23,104 bases of DNA from Thermomucor indicae-seudaticae (GCA_000787465.1 JSYX01000569.1:1-23104); one strand, 5' to 3'. Numbered from the stretch's first letter, positions 1 to 10,531 are shown. The notes: generated by a model from the sequence alone, not told the origin. A program made the numbers and translations.

Positions 1-580
1 GAATAGCTCTCTCTCCTTCTCGTAATAAACACACGTGTGGAGTCCCATCGTACCTTTCTGGTTACCTATTGTGATTCATCTATCTCTTATCCTCTTCATC
101 CATCCCTCTATACGACAGGATGAAAGAAAAATTTTCGGGGAGCCGACCCGATGTCGACGTCATTTCTTTGGGAATTTAGATAATTCGGTTCAAGCGCAGT
201 TGGGAACAGTCATAATGCACTTGTTACACAAAAGCGTCGGAGAAATTTCTCAGATTCCGCCCGACAATCGACAAAATCGTCGAACAGATCTCCGAACGCT
301 CGCTGTAGTGAAAATTTGGGACCATATTGAGACGTCACATTTTTTGCGGTGTACGCGGCGGCAAGCAGCACGACTGCATACATCGTTGAATTTGTGCTTT
401 CTCTTATTATTGCGTTTCATCACTAAACATGGACATCCTGTAAAGCGCTTGAAATTCTCTGTTTCTTACAGTATATGGCATCAAATTCTGTCGATTGTGA
501 CATTGGAATCTGATGGCGTATTGGAATTTCATATTCAGCTGACCCGTCTGACCCGACCGGACCCGTGATATTGCGACCCC
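1..580. other. Gene-poor left edge, nothing recognised
   Basis: No protein family, RNA gene or repeat is recognisable here. A 177-codon open frame on the plus strand (35-568) has no recognisable motif and no clear start context. The minus strand carries broken basic, cysteine-containing stretches around 150-430 that could be further decayed coding sequence. A short internal repetition of GACCCG occurs near 541-566. Confidence 0.4.
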
Positions 581-2053
581 CTAATCGTCAGTTTCCTTCA
601 AATGGTTCATGATAAATACGACAAGAGTTCCAGCATCTGACCATACCCCCTCTTGCCCGCTTATTGCTTGAATCTCTGCCGTACGTACGCATGCTTCCAT
701 TCTTGGCTCCAGATGACAGGCGATGTTAGTTCGGAACGTCGTAGCCATTTCTCTCGCTACGGATGATATCAACTCCGTACGGCCCTGGCTGCTTACTGGC
801 TCAGGCCTGTTCGCGCAGCGTCCTTTGTGACCACTGTACCATAACTTCCTTGCGAAAAGGAGGGCATTTCTTAGCTTCGGGTCGCTGGACATGAAGCAGA
901 CAAGGCCGATGATGGATACGTCGCCCGGATATGTGACTAGGTCATTGGGATTGTCAATCAAACTCTTTTCATCGAGATGGACATCCGCTTTATCCTGCTT
1001 CCATGTTAGTCAATCCGACCCAACATGTTCTAAAGTCCATATCGAGTATGTTCATGTTTCATACAGCAGTACATTAGCCACATCCATGTTTTCGTTGCGC
1101 ACGACCCTGGTGGTCGCGATATTCTTGTCGCTGGTAGATGCGACGCGTTCTTCAGTGCCAACTCGTACGTTCGATGAGAAGTGCTGTCTCTTGGTGCTTG
1201 GTAGAAGTTCTCGTATACACGCTGCTTCAACTCGTTCGCGAATCCGGTGGACACATATCGTACGGCAATATTAGCTATTTCATATGCTGTTCTCTTCGTA
1301 ACATTCACAGTGGTGACTCTGTCCAATATGATGGACTGGCCAATTTTTACTTGTTCTGTTGCTACGTGATCGTTGTTAGTCCTTGGTTTTGAAGCTGCTG
1401 AGGTGCTGGAAAATAGCCCGCAAGTCCAGGTAACTGTTATCGCTTGCCCTTTTTTTGCGCTTTACGATTTCTGTCTGCCCATTGCTGCCTGGACGTGCCA
1501 CGTATACCTTTCTGGTTAGACCTTTGTCTTTTAGGCAATGGCTGGTTAATGAATACATTAGGTCTTTTCGATGTTGCCTTTCGTTGTGTATGGAGTTCTT
1601 CTGTGTTTTTCTTTTCTTTGTAACAAATAGCTCTTGACAGTGTTATTTTCTTTTTCCGGGGACCTTGTCGGGGTCCTTTTGCTGTACACAATGGAGCAGT
1701 TAATGCCAATGGTATCAGAGCTGCTGAGTAGTTATATACATACGAGTTCTGTTGATGTGTCTTGCTTTCTTGGATGCATCTGGCGTTTTAAGACGGTCGA
1801 AATGTTCCGCTTGGTTGACAAGTTTAAAATACGGTGCTTCGGTCGATTCCTTCGTAGGGGCTGCATCGAACTGATAGAGCGCGGTCAGATATGAGCTTCG
1901 TTCGATATCTGTAATACGGCCGATGATTCCGTCTTGCAGAAGCTACCATGGGCATTGGACAAGAGCGTTTTGTTCGTAAATGAATCTAACAGTATGTTTA
2001 ACAGCTTCCTGTCCCAAGAACTGTATTTAATGGTTCTTGTGTCGGGAAAAATA
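581..2053 (-). pseudogene. Decayed spliced coding relic, unknown family
   Basis: Several minus-strand stretches read like real protein but lie in different frames. The clearest is 581-997 (139 codons with stop), with FRTNIACHLEPRMEACVR near its C-terminus. It is preceded by a plausible 75-nt intron, 998-1072, with a GTACTG donor, a CTAAC branch point 5-9 nt before the acceptor and a tandem AAG/CAG acceptor. Farther upstream, 1130-1390 reads TAYEIANIAVRYVSTGFANE in another frame. A strongly basic stretch, 1437-1705, could join 1770-1930 through an intron with a GTATGT donor and a TACAG acceptor. I could not join all pieces without at least one frameshift, so decay is more likely than an intact gene. 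I do not recognise the family. The Tc1-like element begins just upstream on this strand. Confidence 0.35.
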
Positions 2054-2055
2054 TA
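2054..2055. repeat. TA target-site duplication, left
   Basis: The TA dinucleotide immediately outside the left terminal inverted repeat pairs with TA at 3674-3675. Tc1/mariner elements insert at TA and duplicate it. The flank is itself TA-rich (ATA-TA left, TA-TATCG right), so the exact boundary could slide by two bases. Confidence 0.85.
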
Positions 2056-2081
2056 CAGTGGCTTTCAAAAGTGGCTCAATG
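2056..2081 (+). repeat. Left terminal inverted repeat of Tc1-like element
   Basis: This 26-bp repeat begins CAGTGGCTTTC and ends in the 15-bp motif CAAAAGTGGCTCAAT (2066-2080) plus G. The right copy differs at one position (T versus C at base 11). Homology between the two ends stops after base 26. Confidence 0.92.
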
Positions 2082-2245
2082 TTTGGAATTTTGCGGGGCT
2101 TGGCGCTGTAACTCCGCAGCCAACAGCGACAGCGCTTTCAAACTTTACCATACTGTAGCACATAGTGGTACCTCTATTCGGACATATCTTGGGAATTCAA
2201 TGTCCGAATGCGCCAGAGTTACGCAGCTTTGAAGACCTCTCTGTA

Positions 2246-2260
2246 ATTGAGCCACTTTTG
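2246..2260 (-). repeat. Inner subterminal copy of the transposon-end motif, left
   Basis: ATTGAGCCACTTTTG is an exact reverse complement of the 15-bp motif in the left terminal repeat. It lies 165 bp inside the outer copy. It is probably a second transposase-binding site (inference by analogy with the two-site ends of IR/DR Tc1 elements). Confidence 0.8.
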
Positions 2261-2394
2261 ACGCCGGTAGGTGACTTCCATACTGCATCCCGCAACTTGC
2301 TGACAAAGCGATGAGGTGATACCACACACCAATCCACATGGCAAATAGGTTCCTTTTTCACACTTTTCGCTTCCTCTGCGCTATCTACGCTAGC

Positions 2395-3411
2395 ATGAAA
2401 CCAATTTCCCACGACTTGGAGCTACGTGTAATCAAGTATCTGTCCGACGGCCTAAGCAACCGCAAAACCGCCGGGAAAGCGGGTGTTAGTCGCGCTACGG
2501 TCAACCGTATTGCCCTGCGTGCCGTTCCGAACCGGGTAGTCAGGAAAACTGGTCGACCGCCGGTACTTTCGGCTGGGGGGAAACTCTACTGCGTTAGGCA
2601 AAACACTGTTGGGGGTAAAGAGAACGCTGTCCAGGTGGCGAGGGCGTTGAAGGAGGACTTCCAAAAGGATGTAAGCCCATCCACCGTCCGCCGAGCTTTA
2701 GCAGAGAACGGGCTAAAGGCCATAGTGAAGCCTAAGAAGCCTCTATTGAAGCGTAAGAACGTAACGGAGAGATTAGCTTGGACTAGAGCTCATGCTGACT
2801 GGACCATCGACGATTGGAAACGCGTCACCTGGTCAGATGAGACAAAAATCGATCGCTTTGGATCCGACGGCCAGCGCTGCGGATGGAAACGTGACTACGA
2901 ACCATTGCAGCCGAGGCACGTTCGACAAACCGTTAAGCATGGCGGGGGAGCATCAAGATTTGGAGTTGCATCACGTACTCGGGCGTCGGTTGCATTGTCC
3001 AGATAGACGAAACTCTTGATAAGGAGCTGTACAAGAGTATTTTAGTAGAAGACCTGATGGAGACAATGGCTTACTACAAGATGGATCCACGGAAGGTCAT
3101 CTTTCAACATGACAATGACCCCAAGCGTAAGGCGCAACCTCCAGGAGTGGCTCCGTAAACAGGAATTTCACGTGTTGCAGTGGCCAGCGCAATCTCCTGA
3201 CCTTAACCCTATTGAGAACATGTGGAGCCTTTTGAAAATAAGGCTTTACCGGGACTATGAACGGCCTCCGAAGGGTATGATCGAGTTGTTGGGAACGGGT
3301 ACAGGAGACGTGGTATAAGATCACCAAGGAGGAATGTCAGAAGTCCATTAAAACCATGTCTAAGCGTTGCCAAGATGTCATTGACGCGGAAGGGCATTGG
3401 GCTGATTACTA
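2395..3411 (+). pseudogene. Tc1-type DDE transposase, three frameshifts
   Basis: The reading frame starts at ATG 2395; an in-frame ATG at 2338 is possible but would add a non-conserved leader. It opens with a helix-turn-helix region (LSNRKTAGKAGVSRATVNRI, about residues 20-39), then a GRPP linker near residue 53 and a second DNA-binding segment. The first catalytic aspartate is in TWSDET (about D148). The frame shifts near 2945-2955, after HGGG; resumes with IKIWSCITYSGVGC; carries HDNDPK near 3107-3124 (second catalytic Asp); shifts again near 3130; and continues through SPDLNPIENMW (third acidic residue, Glu). A third shift occurs near 3270-3280, and the last frame ends at TAG 3409-3411. 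All three acidic residues are present but no single frame encodes them, so the gene should be inactive. Confidence 0.93.
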
Positions 3412-3467
3412 GATAGTTCAGTTTCTGATGAAAGAATAAAGCGAGTGCTTGCACATGGGGTATGCAT

Positions 3468-3482
3468 CAAAAGTGGCTCAAT
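3468..3482 (+). repeat. Inner subterminal copy of the transposon-end motif, right
   Basis: CAAAAGTGGCTCAAT is identical to the motif in the left terminal repeat and lies 166 bp inside the right outer copy (3649-3663, inverted). The outer-inner spacing thus matches the left end (165 bp), although the intervening sequences are unrelated. Confidence 0.8.
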
Positions 3483-3647
3483 GCAATCGCGCATTTCAAA
3501 TTGATCCCGTGGCTTCCCTTGCTGTCGCCAAACTCCGACACTTGAATAGCCTATAGTAAATCTTCTTAGGTTTCTGACGCAATTTACAGAAAGGCTCTAC
3601 GACGTCTCCTCCTTGAGATACGATTGATTTTCCGCAGAGAACGGAAG

Positions 3648-3673
3648 CATTGAGCCACTTTTGGAAGCCACTG
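3648..3673 (-). repeat. Right terminal inverted repeat of Tc1-like element
   Basis: This is the reverse complement of the left end with one mismatch. It contains the motif copy 3649-3663 and is followed by TA at 3674-3675. Confidence 0.92.
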
Positions 3674-3797
3674 TATATCGTATTCTGTTCATTACTTTGC
3701 GGAAAGATATGTTATGTTGCTGCTTTGCATAGACGCAGCCCGCAATTGATGCAATCAATAACAAGCGTTTCTTAGCCTACGCTCTTCGCATGAGCTG

Positions 3798-5246
3798 TCA
3801 TTGTGGTATCAAACATTTTGCTATGCTTACCCTAGCCATATCGTTGCCATCGTTCTCTGCACACAAGTTCAGGCCCTTCAACAATTGTCTCTTGCTAGCG
3901 ATCTCGCCTGGCATTCCGCTTTCTTTGAAGTCTACCTTCATTACACGCTGAGCAGCCGAATATTCTCCGGAACGTATAAAGAGGTTACTTGCTAAAGCAT
4001 CGAACGCACCGGGTATGCGAATATGTAACCCTATGGTGACACTACGGAGCATTTCAAAGCTGAATTTCGTGCTAAACAGATTATGCCAACATCCGCCTCG
4101 TACAAGGCTTGTTGAAAGTAGGTGGCGCTGGAAGGATGGCTAGGTCGGCGCTCCGCAGATCAAGCTACTTCTTTTGCGAGAAAATATCTATCACACGGAT
4201 CGCTTCAGTGCTGGCTCATGAATGTTTCGAATATACTGTAGAGAGGCTCACTTTCATAAGTTCTTCTTTGACTTCGTTGCTAAAAGATACCCATTCGCGG
4301 GCTGCGGTAAGTATTTTCTTCGATAAGCTTTTTTTTGGGAAGTCGTTTGATTCATCCTCGCATCAGTTCCTACGCGTGTTCGCGCTTCGACTGGCGGATC
4401 TTATGGATAGCTTCTTTCGCTTTAGAGCCTTCAGGACCATCGAAAAGATCACAATCATTTTCGTAGACAAGCCGCAAAGATTCACTTAAAATCACATCCG
4501 CCAACTTTTCCAGGCCGTCCGTCTTCACTCCTAAAGGTTGGTAGAGGAATATAGTACAGTAGCCATTGCATGTAGTTTGTAATTACCGGTATGTAATATA
4601 ATGCTACCCTGTAGCTAAAATATGCTAAAGTAATCATGATAATGCAGTACGAAGAAATACTACGGGTCTAGACGACACGCACGGTATAAGAACTTTTAAG
4701 CGATTGTATTTCACTAACAAACCAGAAACCACAGCCGTCCAAGGTTTCTCGCACCAAATTGTTCAATATCATGAGGAACGCAGATGTATCATCGAAAGGC
4801 TCTCTTCTTTTTTTCCAGGGGTTTGCACAGATGCATAACCACGGCCCCCGTAAGCTGTTTCAGCCAAGATGGACACCTGAACGGGGAGACACTCATTCTA
4901 TAGTTTGGATTACTTTTCTTTCTTTCCGAAGCTACAAGCCTTTTCCATCTGAACGATGCATTATGCAATCGTCTTATCAGCAGAGTCCGTCCGTCCGTCA
5001 AAGACTCCTGTACATTACAATTAACCAGGGAAGAAGCCTGCCAGATAAGGCTTTGCTGGCAAGTCAAGCAAACATTACAGTAAGGATACCCAGATCTTTT
5101 ATTGATGCAGTAGAGGCTAGAAGGCTCGGGATGAGTGTCTGGAGAACGCCAAAGGGGTATTCTTTGCTAAGATCGTTGGCTGATATGTTTTGTTTTTCAA
5201 TCCAGAGCCCCATGACATGGTGTAAATCATTTTTCACTGACCACAT
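3798..5246 (-). pseudogene. Decayed minus-strand coding relic(s), unknown
   Basis: Protein-like stretches in changing frames run along the minus strand. 5085-5246 reads NDLHHVMGLWIEKQNISAND and could splice, by a GTAATG...TACAG intron of about 70 nt, into a basic segment ending at 4789. 4690-4800 contains FDDTSAFLMILNNLVRETLD. 4385-4500 contains KLADVILSESLRLVYENDCD followed by in-frame stops. 3798-4052 is an 84-codon open stretch. Stops and frame changes separate them, so I treat this as remains of one or more genes and not as an active gene. I recognise no domain. Removing the Tc1-like element leaves a minus-strand frame open for roughly 50 codons across its insertion site, so this relic and the one at 581-2053 may once have been a single locus (inference). 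Confidence 0.35.
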
Positions 5247-5694
5247 ATTCTAATTCACCTTGGACAAATGTAAACGTTCCGGACAAGGTACGTTTCACAA
5301 CATCCCATCAGAATGCAATCGTTGAAGAATGCATTGACATACAACGAATACTCAAACCAGCAGGAGAAGGATTGCAAAGAGACTCGATGGGAAATTCTGT
5401 GCTTTGAAATCAGGCATATTCGCCACGTGGTTCAGGAACATTGCCCCGTCCCTTCTTTGCACGGCAACGATAGAGTTGTCCAAGGAGTTCCGTGCGAACC
5501 ATTGTCTTTATCCTGATCATATTCGCCTGCCTTACGGTTGCATCCCTTTTCAACGCCAACCCGGGTGTTGTTCACGACAAAAACACAGACTCGAACAATT
5601 TTCTTTTCTAGACACTTTAGCAAATAAGCTAGTTTTTTTTCTTTTGCAAAACACAAAACAAGAAGAATCCCTGTTTTCTTTTTTAACTTTTTCT
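5247..5694. other. Intergenic, 3' flank of PGM3
   Basis: The 3' flank of the PGM3-type gene includes long T-rich runs on the plus strand (5630-5700), which read as A-rich trailer on the gene's own strand. Farther left, 5250-5420 has weak minus-strand coding-like pieces that may belong to the adjacent relic. No regulatory site is clear. Confidence 0.4.
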
Positions 5695-7945
5695 TTACAT
5701 CATGGGAGGTTTACCAACACCTCCACCCAGGTCATACACCAAGTTTGCGACCTTGAACGCCAATTCGTCGGTTTCCGCACGCGTCGATGCCTCTGCATAC
5801 ACACGGACCGCATCTTCGGTACCCGAAGCACTTTCAAATTTCAAACCAGTCAGTCACTCGGTCACTTTGTCAGAACATTCTTTATCATAACGTTACCGAA
5901 CAAAGGCACGGCCATTGCTGTACTTGGCCACATGCTGATCAATCTTTTCTTGAAGTCCCTCGGGCGCCACCAACTGCCGTTCGGCGTTCGTCGTCTTAAA
6001 GATATGGCGATCGGCGACGACCACCTTGACCAACCGGTTCGGGAGATCCGTGTACGCCTGGTCCCATTCTTCGGGCTTCCATTGCCGGTGCGTCAGGATG
6101 GTCTCGACCAGCAACATGTCTGAAATCGCATCGCCCACGGTTTGGTTGATCAGTTCAGTTAACGCTGCCAATTGGTCAATGGCTTGCTTTTGCGCCGGTG
6201 TCTTGCTAATGAGAAACAAAATGTCAGCTCAAATCATCAAAAACAACAAGGCGGCTGGTATTTGTACTCTTACGCTTCAGCCGTCTTGATCGTATTCAGA
6301 GCTTCGGGGCTAAACAGAACAGTGCCGTGGCCGTTGGCTTCAAAGTACACACCAATGTCGTATTTTTCAGCTTCATGGTGCAAGTGTTTGACGCCGGTAG
6401 GTACACATGACACAGGCACTTTCTATATCAACCGTTTTAGACCAATCCATAACACGAGTGTGACTTGACGATAAACATACCAATACTTTGGTCAGGTAGT
6501 TGGTTGAACTACCGTTGGCATAAGCGGTCTGAACCACACCGACCTTGAGCGAGTCGATACCGGCATCGTTCACAAGTTCCATAATAAACATGGCAGCCAG
6601 ACTAGCAATCTTGTCACCGTCCAGCAGCTTGAACGTGCCCTCTATGGCCCGCGTGTGTGTGTCAGTCATTGCAATAACACTCCCATGCCTTGTTGTTGTT
6701 GTTGTTCATACCGTTATCGGCATAATAATATACAATACGGTCCGCGTCACCGTCAAAAGAGCAGTAACGTTCGCCAGGCACAAGGTTGGAGCCTACAGGG
6801 GCGCGTTGCTTGGTCTTTACAAAATCAGCACCGCACTAAAAAAGCAAATAAATGGACGTATACGATGAGTCTATGAGTCATTCTCCAGGAGTTTTCCTTT
6901 TTTCGCGATCAACTTGCGTCTTTGTTCAATTTGCCTTGGGTATGAATGTCTCCGTTCACAATGTCGAGCGACAGGATGTCAGATGGGATATATTTGGCCA
7001 ACTCCGCCAATTTGGGTGCACCGACGCCATTCCCGCAATCAACGTGGAGCGTTGACAGGCGTGGCTTTCCTTTCTATCTCCCCAGTATGCTTAATATAGT
7101 GTTGCCCCCCCTGCCACATGTTTCCCGATCCTTACCACTGCAATTTTGTATGCCTCGGATAATTTCTTGTAGTAACCCTCCTCGGTGGGTTCGCCATAGG
7201 CATCACTTGTGTTGGCTGTATTGATGCATCGGACGAGGTAATGGAGCATGGGCGTGGTTTTCAAGCCATAGTTTGTGCTGGAAGCACCTGCGGCGTTCAA
7301 TCCTTGTTCAAGGCATTGTACAAGATGAGGGCAGCTGGGTCTACATATATCGCGTATAAATATTATAAAAATCTCCCTCTGTCTCTCGCGCGGGCGTATT
7401 GTATATTACCGTGTATCGTGCGCATAGATGACAGTAGCGGGCGTATCCAGATTGATCTCGTAGGTGGCCACGATCTGTTTGACGACTTGTTCGAGGCTGT
7501 CCGGGTCATTGGTATTGGCCAACTTGGTAGCGAGCGACTCCCAGGACTGTTCGAGCATTTCTCCTCGCGGATCGACGAGCTTGACGCCATTGTCCTAGTG
7601 GGGATGCTGGGCGTTGGATGTCACTTCCCAAAAAGTAACCCGTCGTTTGCCCTCGCGGTTATTTACCTCTTCTGGATTATGCGAGGCGGTTATCATGACA
7701 CCAATCGTGGCACCGCCGAGTTTTTTGGACCGTAATGCAGCCAAGACACCGACCTTGTACATGACTGAGTCGAGTAGTTCAGCTCTACGCGATCGCGTCA
7801 GTTCGTTTCGGCGTCGGTTCGAAGAGAGAGCGCGGGCAACTTACTTTGTGCGGAAACCGGCGGTACCGTAAGTGTACTTTAACCCTTCCTGATGAAGGAT
7901 CATGTTGAACTTTACAGAGTCGAGATCGAACGTCATCTTGGTCAT
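5695..7945 (-). CDS. PCM1: Phosphoacetylglucosamine mutase (PGM3/AGM1/PCM1)
   Basis: This cytosolic enzyme interconverts GlcNAc-6-phosphate and GlcNAc-1-phosphate on the route to UDP-GlcNAc, the precursor of chitin, N-glycans and GPI anchors. Ten exons: 7845-7945, 7667-7784, 7410-7594, 7136-7340, 6918-7073, 6712-6835, 6481-6641, 6274-6422, 5897-6205 and 5695-5830; 1644 nt, 547 aa (human PGM3 is 542). Visible signatures are TASHNP with the phosphorylated serine at residue 68, the metal loop DGDADR at 283-288, the sugar-binding EANGHGT at 378-384, and the phosphate-binding RASGTED at 503-509. Animals have RPSGTED; as far as I recall, Ala at that position is usual in fungi. The reading starts at the only upstream ATG in frame (MTKMTF; residue 4 is an alternative). 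Intron 5 (6836-6917) has a GC donor (GCAAGT): no GT donor keeps the conserved CGADFVKT in frame. The gene is divergent from NCA2. Confidence 0.97.
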
Positions 7946-8083
7946 GGTACGTGAGAGATGGTAGGGAAAAGAAAGAACGGGGTGTGGAAAAGAAGAGGAG
8001 TACCAACACTTCAGCTTTTTTAAAAGACGAACGGAAATAAAGCCCGAGCGACTCGCTCGCTATTTTTGGCAACGACGCGAAAC
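7946..8083. promoter_or_regulatory. Shared divergent promoter, PGM3 / NCA2
   Basis: Only 138 bp separate the two start codons, so both promoters and 5' leaders must lie here. It holds purine-rich runs on the plus strand (7965-8000), which are pyrimidine-rich on the PGM3 strand. It also holds a 15-bp odd palindrome CGAGCGACTCGCTCG at 8045-8059, 24 bp before the NCA2 start. No TATA box is obvious. Confidence 0.6.
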
Positions 8084-10444
8084 ATGTCAAGTTTTGTGCA
8101 CGAGCACATTAACCAATTGAATCGATCGCTGTCGGCGTCGTTTGTCCAGCAAGCTCAGACCCAGGAAGTTGTTGCTGCTACCGCTGCGAATGACGAATTG
8201 GAATGGTTTTTGACCACAGCGAGCCAGTCGATTGACTTGTCGTCGGGCAGCGAGTTGCCCGATTGGCATGCGGTCCAGAGCCAACTGGAAGCGTACCTGG
8301 ATAGGACGGATAATGACGTCTCGACGGAGAGCCTGGCGTGGTTGTTTGTTGCCAAGAGCACCGTGGCCGTGTATGGAATCTTGCTCGACACTCTGCTCAA
8401 CTCGACCTTGCCCCTGTCGGAATCGATCCGGTACTGGAACAGTATTTACGGCAGTCGACTGCACGAAGCTTATTATGCACTTCAAAGTGATTATCACTAC
8501 AAGGCGGGGGTAGATACAGAAAAAAGGGTTCATTCATTCATCATCCATGTTTTCTCTTGTCTATAGCTGCGCCTATCCGTGCGGTGCGCTTGGTTTCGAA
8601 CACCATTCGATCGATGCAGACCACGCAGCTGGGCCTGCGTGCTTTGCTGCAGTCGCCCGAACACGTCTTGGCGAGCCTGTTTCCGCACAGAAAGATACGC
8701 CATCTCCTCTTCTCCTCGATTCACAAACGACCGCTCTTGGCGCGGATGATTCACGAAGAAGTTGGACACAAAAAGAAGATGCTCAGTGCGTTTCGGACGC
8801 AGCAGGCCACGCGGCTTGGATTGCTCATGAAGCTGAGCCCGCGGTTCGACCGTGTGGAGGACGAAACGCTGCAATGCATTCGGCTGATGCAACGCGTACT
8901 TGATCCACTCGTGGAGCAGCAGCAGCAGTCCTCCGATGCCTGTGTGATTCCCGAGTTTCACTTGGACGAGACTTTGGGTAAGCTTTTTTTTCGGCTAGGT
9001 TTTTTCTCTTTCTTTTTTTGGGCTATCCAATTAAGGGGCAACAGATGAATTTGTGAATGGTATCAAGGTACGACAAGAAGAGCAGCAACATAAGGACCCA
9101 CGCGCAGCCGCGCAGGAACTGGTGGCGTTGATTGGACGCCTAGTGGCATGCCGCGACACGATTTTCGCTGCTGTTCACGACACCTACGGGCCGCCGTCGG
9201 CGCTGACGCGGTACTGGATCCCGGCCGTGGTGGTTTACGTGTCGGCCAACGCCGCGGCCAGGGTTGTGTTTGAGCGCCAGGAAGCGATCCGGGCGTGGTT
9301 CCGCGAGCTGGGCGAGACGGCGCGGGACTTTGCGGTGCACTGGATTTGGGAGCCGATGCTGAAGGTGTGGGAGACGATCCGGTTGCGGGATCAGCGGTTG
9401 AGCGTCCTGAGCAAAGAAGGGCTGCGGAGTGATCTCGATGTATGTACTGACAGCGCGGCGGGGGGCGGAAAAAGAGAGAGAGAAAAGATTGATTTGCGCA
9501 AAAGTAGTCTCTGGAACGCATGGTGGTTCAGTTTGCGCGTGATCACTATGGTTATGGCTTGGACGTGGACGAGTTGCTGCAAAAAGTTCGGGAGGGCGAT
9601 TTGTCGGTTGTGTTGCGAGCGTATGAAAACGAAATCAAGGTGAGTTGTCGATTGTTTGTGTGACAAGGCCGTTCTAATCGAACCATGTGGCAGCATCCGC
9701 TAAGAAATGCGATTGCAGGCAAGTTTGCTATTGGACGTAAAAAGGAACGTTGTTGATAACACAGGTGGTTAGGCGACTTGATCCAGACGTTATTGATCCA
9801 AGTGCAGAAAACCAAAGTGGATGTTGATCTTGCGATGGCTGCGCTGGATAAGCTGTTGAAATCCAACGAATTAAACTTTGCCTTCCTAGGTCAGTCGTCA
9901 TCTCTCTCTCTCTCCGCCTTTGTATGCATATGCTGAACTAATGATTTATTGTTGAAAAGCCGTTGCTCCGTCGATGCTCTTGACGTGGGCCTCGTTTTCG
10001 TGGCTGAAAAGTTTGTATGAGCGACGTACAGGACGACAAGTCGGCAAAATGGGTCAACCGATCCGGGAAACAATGCGGTAAGTCATTATGATTTGATTGA
10101 TTGATATGGCCGGTCAAAAGTTGGGAGAGAGAGAGAGAGAGCACTGAGCACATGTGGGGTTGAATAGACGGGTGGAGCGGCTCTTTGATCTCGCGCCTTT
10201 GGATGGAGGACAACAGCAGGGAAGGTTATTAGATTGCGAGCGACAAGGCGCGCTGTTGTGCGAAGTGCATCTCTTGCGTCTTTACGCACTCCAGTTCTTA
10301 CCGAAACGCAACTCGATCCGCGACCTGTTTATTGAGGATCTTCGAGACTTGGAGAATCCAAACCTGTCTGTGACGCAGAAGCTGCATACGATTGCGCGGA
10401 TGTATCGAACCTGGGACTTTTTGCATGTCGCGCCTCGACGCTGA
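8084..10444 (+). CDS. NCA2: NCA2-like mitochondrial protein
   Basis: Yeast Nca2 is a mitochondrial membrane protein that influences expression of the mitochondrial ATP6/ATP8 transcript. Exons: 8084-8486, 8567-8977, 9045-9439, 9508-9639, 9694-9718, 9773-9889, 9960-10077 and 10168-10444; 1878 nt, 625 aa (yeast about 616). Family signatures are LQTAPIR after the first junction, [12 protein letters not shown] at 320-331, [22 protein letters not shown], and the C-terminal [20 protein letters not shown]. Two probable membrane spans are at about 327-347 and 491-513. The start is ATG 8084; a TTG upstream only extends the open frame. Exon 5 is 25 nt. Intron 5 (9719-9772) is best read with a GC donor and a GGTTAG acceptor. 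A GT-AG alternative (donor after 9723, acceptor CACAG at 9764) stays in frame but inserts KWL before the conserved [10 protein letters not shown]. The last intron carries a GA microsatellite. Confidence 0.95.
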
Positions 10445-10531
10445 CAGACTGACTGTAAAATAGTATAGATAGCTCGATAGACATTTGACTTTTTTTTGTA
10501 CCTTGTTACTGTTCTTGATATTATTGTCAAC

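Larger units (their letters stand above)
2056..3673 (+). mobile_element. Tc1/mariner-type DNA transposon (degenerate)
   Basis: The 1.6-kb element is bounded by 26-bp terminal inverted repeats (2056-2081 and 3648-3673) that match at 25 of 26 positions and begin CAGTGGCTT. It is flanked on both sides by TA (2054-2055 and 3674-3675), the target duplication expected of Tc1/mariner insertions. It holds a single transposase gene on the plus strand, now frameshifted. Each end also carries an internal 15-bp copy of a motif found in the terminal repeat, placed symmetrically. The well-kept ends with a broken transposase suggest a fairly recent, non-autonomous copy that could still be moved in trans. 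Confidence 0.93.

Noticed and set aside
35..568. 177-codon open frame on the plus strand
   Set aside because: It has no recognisable motif, starts in a hydrophobic stretch that fits no family I know, and the opposite strand has equally plausible broken coding pieces. It is kept only as an unassigned region.
2338..2394. Upstream ATG as the transposase start
   Set aside because: It adds 19 residues with no resemblance to Tc1 transposase N-termini, while ATG 2395 begins directly before the DNA-binding region.
5404..6123. 239-codon plus-strand open frame
   Set aside because: It is antisense to the last two exons of the PGM3-type gene, whose conserved motifs are unmistakable.
8087..8533. 148-codon minus-strand open frame
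   Set aside because: It mirrors NCA2 exon 1 and has no features of its own.
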